Shown here in pieces: positions 63,280 to 64,000 of a stretch of DNA of 64,000 bases. This DNA comes from Leptospira biflexa serovar Patoc strain 'Patoc 1 (Paris)' (lineage in GTDB: Bacteria; Spirochaetota; Leptospiria; Leptospirales; Leptospiraceae), in assembly GCF_000017685.1 (NCBI RefSeq), contig NC_010602.1:2249501-2313500 (forward strand), in the 5' to 3' direction. How positions within the stretch are numbered: the first letter of the stretch is position 1; the number at the start of each line of letters is the position of its first letter. The position numbers were made by a program, and so were the translations under genes. Under the pieces are notes generated by a model that saw only the letters and a list, made by a program, of their open reading frames with translations, had not been told where the DNA came from and did not search any database.

Positions 63280-63441
63280 GCATAACTGACGCTTGCCGTT
63301 CCGGGAGGGACGAGCCCTCCCTCCAGGCTCCGCCAAATTCCCCTCCGTCACGTCTCTTGCCTCCGCAAGATCCGCGCCGACGCTAACGCCTGCTCTGCAG
63401 GCTCAGCTCCGGTGAACTTCGGCAAGCTAGTTACGTTATGC
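63280..63441 (+). repeat. attC-like site 61 (outlier)
   Basis: Boxes GCATAAC and GTTATGC. Inner stem GCTTGCCG with CGGCAAGC; the left box is followed by TGAC rather than AGC and the spacer is TAGTTAC. The third stem is imperfect. The most divergent core in the window, yet with pairing kept in the inner stem. Confidence 0.8.
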
Positions 63442-63482
63442 GACATTTTCAAAGTCAAATTTTAAATTAATTATTTAAGGAA

Positions 63483-63686
63483 TTAACAACATCCTTCAAT
63501 TTGTTTCGGAGGACATTTCACTGTTCCAAAAGAACAAAATACACAGCAATCGCCATTCTTAGGCTTCATGTAATACAAACAACTATCACATGTATAAAAA
63601 TGTTGGCATGCATTTATAGGCATCTCTTCTTTCTTTCTAAACCCGCACTCTGGACAAGTTATAGTTGATAATGTAATTATTTCCAT
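63483..63686 (-). CDS. GDCCVxC-domain small protein, second copy (cassette 62)
   Basis: Identical over its 67 residues to the protein at 25776-25979, including the GDCCVFC motif and all Cys. The upstream and downstream bases also match, so the whole cassette is repeated. Transcribed against the array. Confidence 0.75.
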   Translation of the reverse strand: MEIITLSTITCPECGFRKKEEMPINACQHFYTCDSCLYYMKPKNGDCCVFCSFGTVKCPPKQIEGCC

Positions 63687-64000
63687 TTTCGTTCACCTTT
63701 TATATTTATTACTTTATATCCAACTTTATTCTGTATAATATCCTTAAATTCTTGAATACCGACTTTTCTTTTATCATATACTATTTGTGTAACTCCCTTC
63801 TTATAATCCGAAGTTACTTTTAAAACTCCAGTTAATTCCACTAAAGCAGTATTCACACTATATTCGCAACCAACGCATGTCATACCTGATATCACAAATT
63901 CGGCAACTACCAAGTGTTCACTTTCTAATTTTCCTTTTACTTCATTTACTGATTTCAAAATTGAACTATAATTTGGAAATAGAAATAAAAACAAACTGAG
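63677..64000 (-). CDS. MerTP-like transport protein, second copy, cut by window edge
   Basis: Only the C-terminal part is visible: the last membrane helix and the heavy-metal domain with GMTCVGC. Sequence from 63442 to 64000 shows no difference from 25735-26293 by eye. The gene start and the merR gene should lie beyond the right edge. Confidence 0.72.
   Translation of the reverse strand, partial: LSLFLFLFPNYSSILKSVNEVKGKLESEHLVVAEFVISGMTCVGCEYSVNTALVELTGVLKVTSDYKKGVTQIVYDKRKVGIQEFKDIIQNKVGYKVINIKGERKWK

Larger units (their letters stand above)
2558..64000 (+). mobile_element. Integron-like gene-cassette array (61 complete cassettes)
   Basis: Sixty-one attC-like sites separate short AT-rich cassettes, nearly all with genes in the same direction and the site at the 3' end. 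The AAC/GTT triplets expected at integrase cleavage points are conserved at every site I read. Cargo is typical of chromosomal integrons: toxin-antitoxin pairs, lipoproteins, small enzymes, defence-like ATPases and many unknown proteins. No tyrosine recombinase is encoded in the window, so the integrase must lie outside it or be absent. The array continues past the right edge. Confidence 0.88.

Noticed and set aside
3297..63441. Insertion sequences or MITEs as the explanation for the repeats
   Set aside because: No transposase ORF and no target-site duplications; terminal arms belong to cassettes, not to repeats, and genes are consistently oriented.
2558..64000. CRISPR array
   Set aside because: Repeats are ~162 bp with internal compensated stems, and the spaces between them are 300-2000 bp with genes. 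No cas genes are present.

Overview
The window looks like a chromosomal segment of a Leptospira-like spirochaete. This assignment is an inference from the AT-rich coding sequence, the many short spirochaete-style lipoprotein signals ending in a late Cys, and a family B DNA polymerase at the left edge. Apart from the first 2.5 kb, the whole window is one continuous array of integron-type gene cassettes. I count 61 complete attC-like sites of about 161-177 bp. Each begins with a 7-base box ending in AAC (mostly GCATAAC or GTATAAC) and ends with a box starting GTT (mostly GTTATGC or GTTATAC). Each site contains a large GC-rich, multi-helix fold, while the cassette bodies are AT-rich. Nearly all genes read left to right, with the attC-like site at the 3' end of each cassette. 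No integrase gene is visible, so within this window it is a cluster of attC sites lacking an integrase. The array starts at the GTTATGC box at 2558 and runs off the right edge.

Layout: 3-2183 is a 5'-truncated DNA polymerase B; 2184-2557 is a gene-free junction; 2558-64000 holds cassettes 1-61 plus the start of cassette 62. Most cassettes carry one or two genes. Recognisable cargo includes VOC/glyoxalase proteins, DUF1801 and DUF4262 proteins, an OLD-family nuclease broken by a stop, a TIR/deoxyribosyltransferase-like protein, AAA and STAND ATPases, a methyltransferase, a zinc-ribbon/rhomboid-like protein, a class III nucleotidyl cyclase, a DUF4209 protein, a PD-(D/E)XK plus HNH nuclease pair, a DUF3800 protein, an AlbA_2 protein, a HAD phosphatase, many lipoproteins and small membrane proteins, and five toxin-antitoxin modules (three HigBA-like, one UPF0175/DUF3368, one antitoxin/PIN). 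Cassette 23 is exceptional: its merTP-like transport genes run against the array from a divergent promoter next to a merR gene. The same cassette begins again at the right edge (cassette 62).

Ten cassettes (7, 10, 17, 27, 31, 35, 39, 42, 44, 59) are copies of one ORF-less element of 307-317 bp. It has strong internal stems and, in seven copies, an extended -10 motif, suggesting a mobile promoter or structured RNA. Cassettes 16 and 51 are near-identical two-gene copies followed by clearly different attC-like sites.

The most unusual signal is that the two ends of each cassette are complementary well beyond the standard 7-base box. Typically 10 bases pair, then a nearly invariant A/C mismatch occurs at position 11, then 5-11 more bases pair. 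This covaries cassette by cassette, including rare boxes (GTTATTT, GTTATAT, GTTAGCC, GTTAATT). Circularised cassettes would therefore carry an attC with an extended basal stem.
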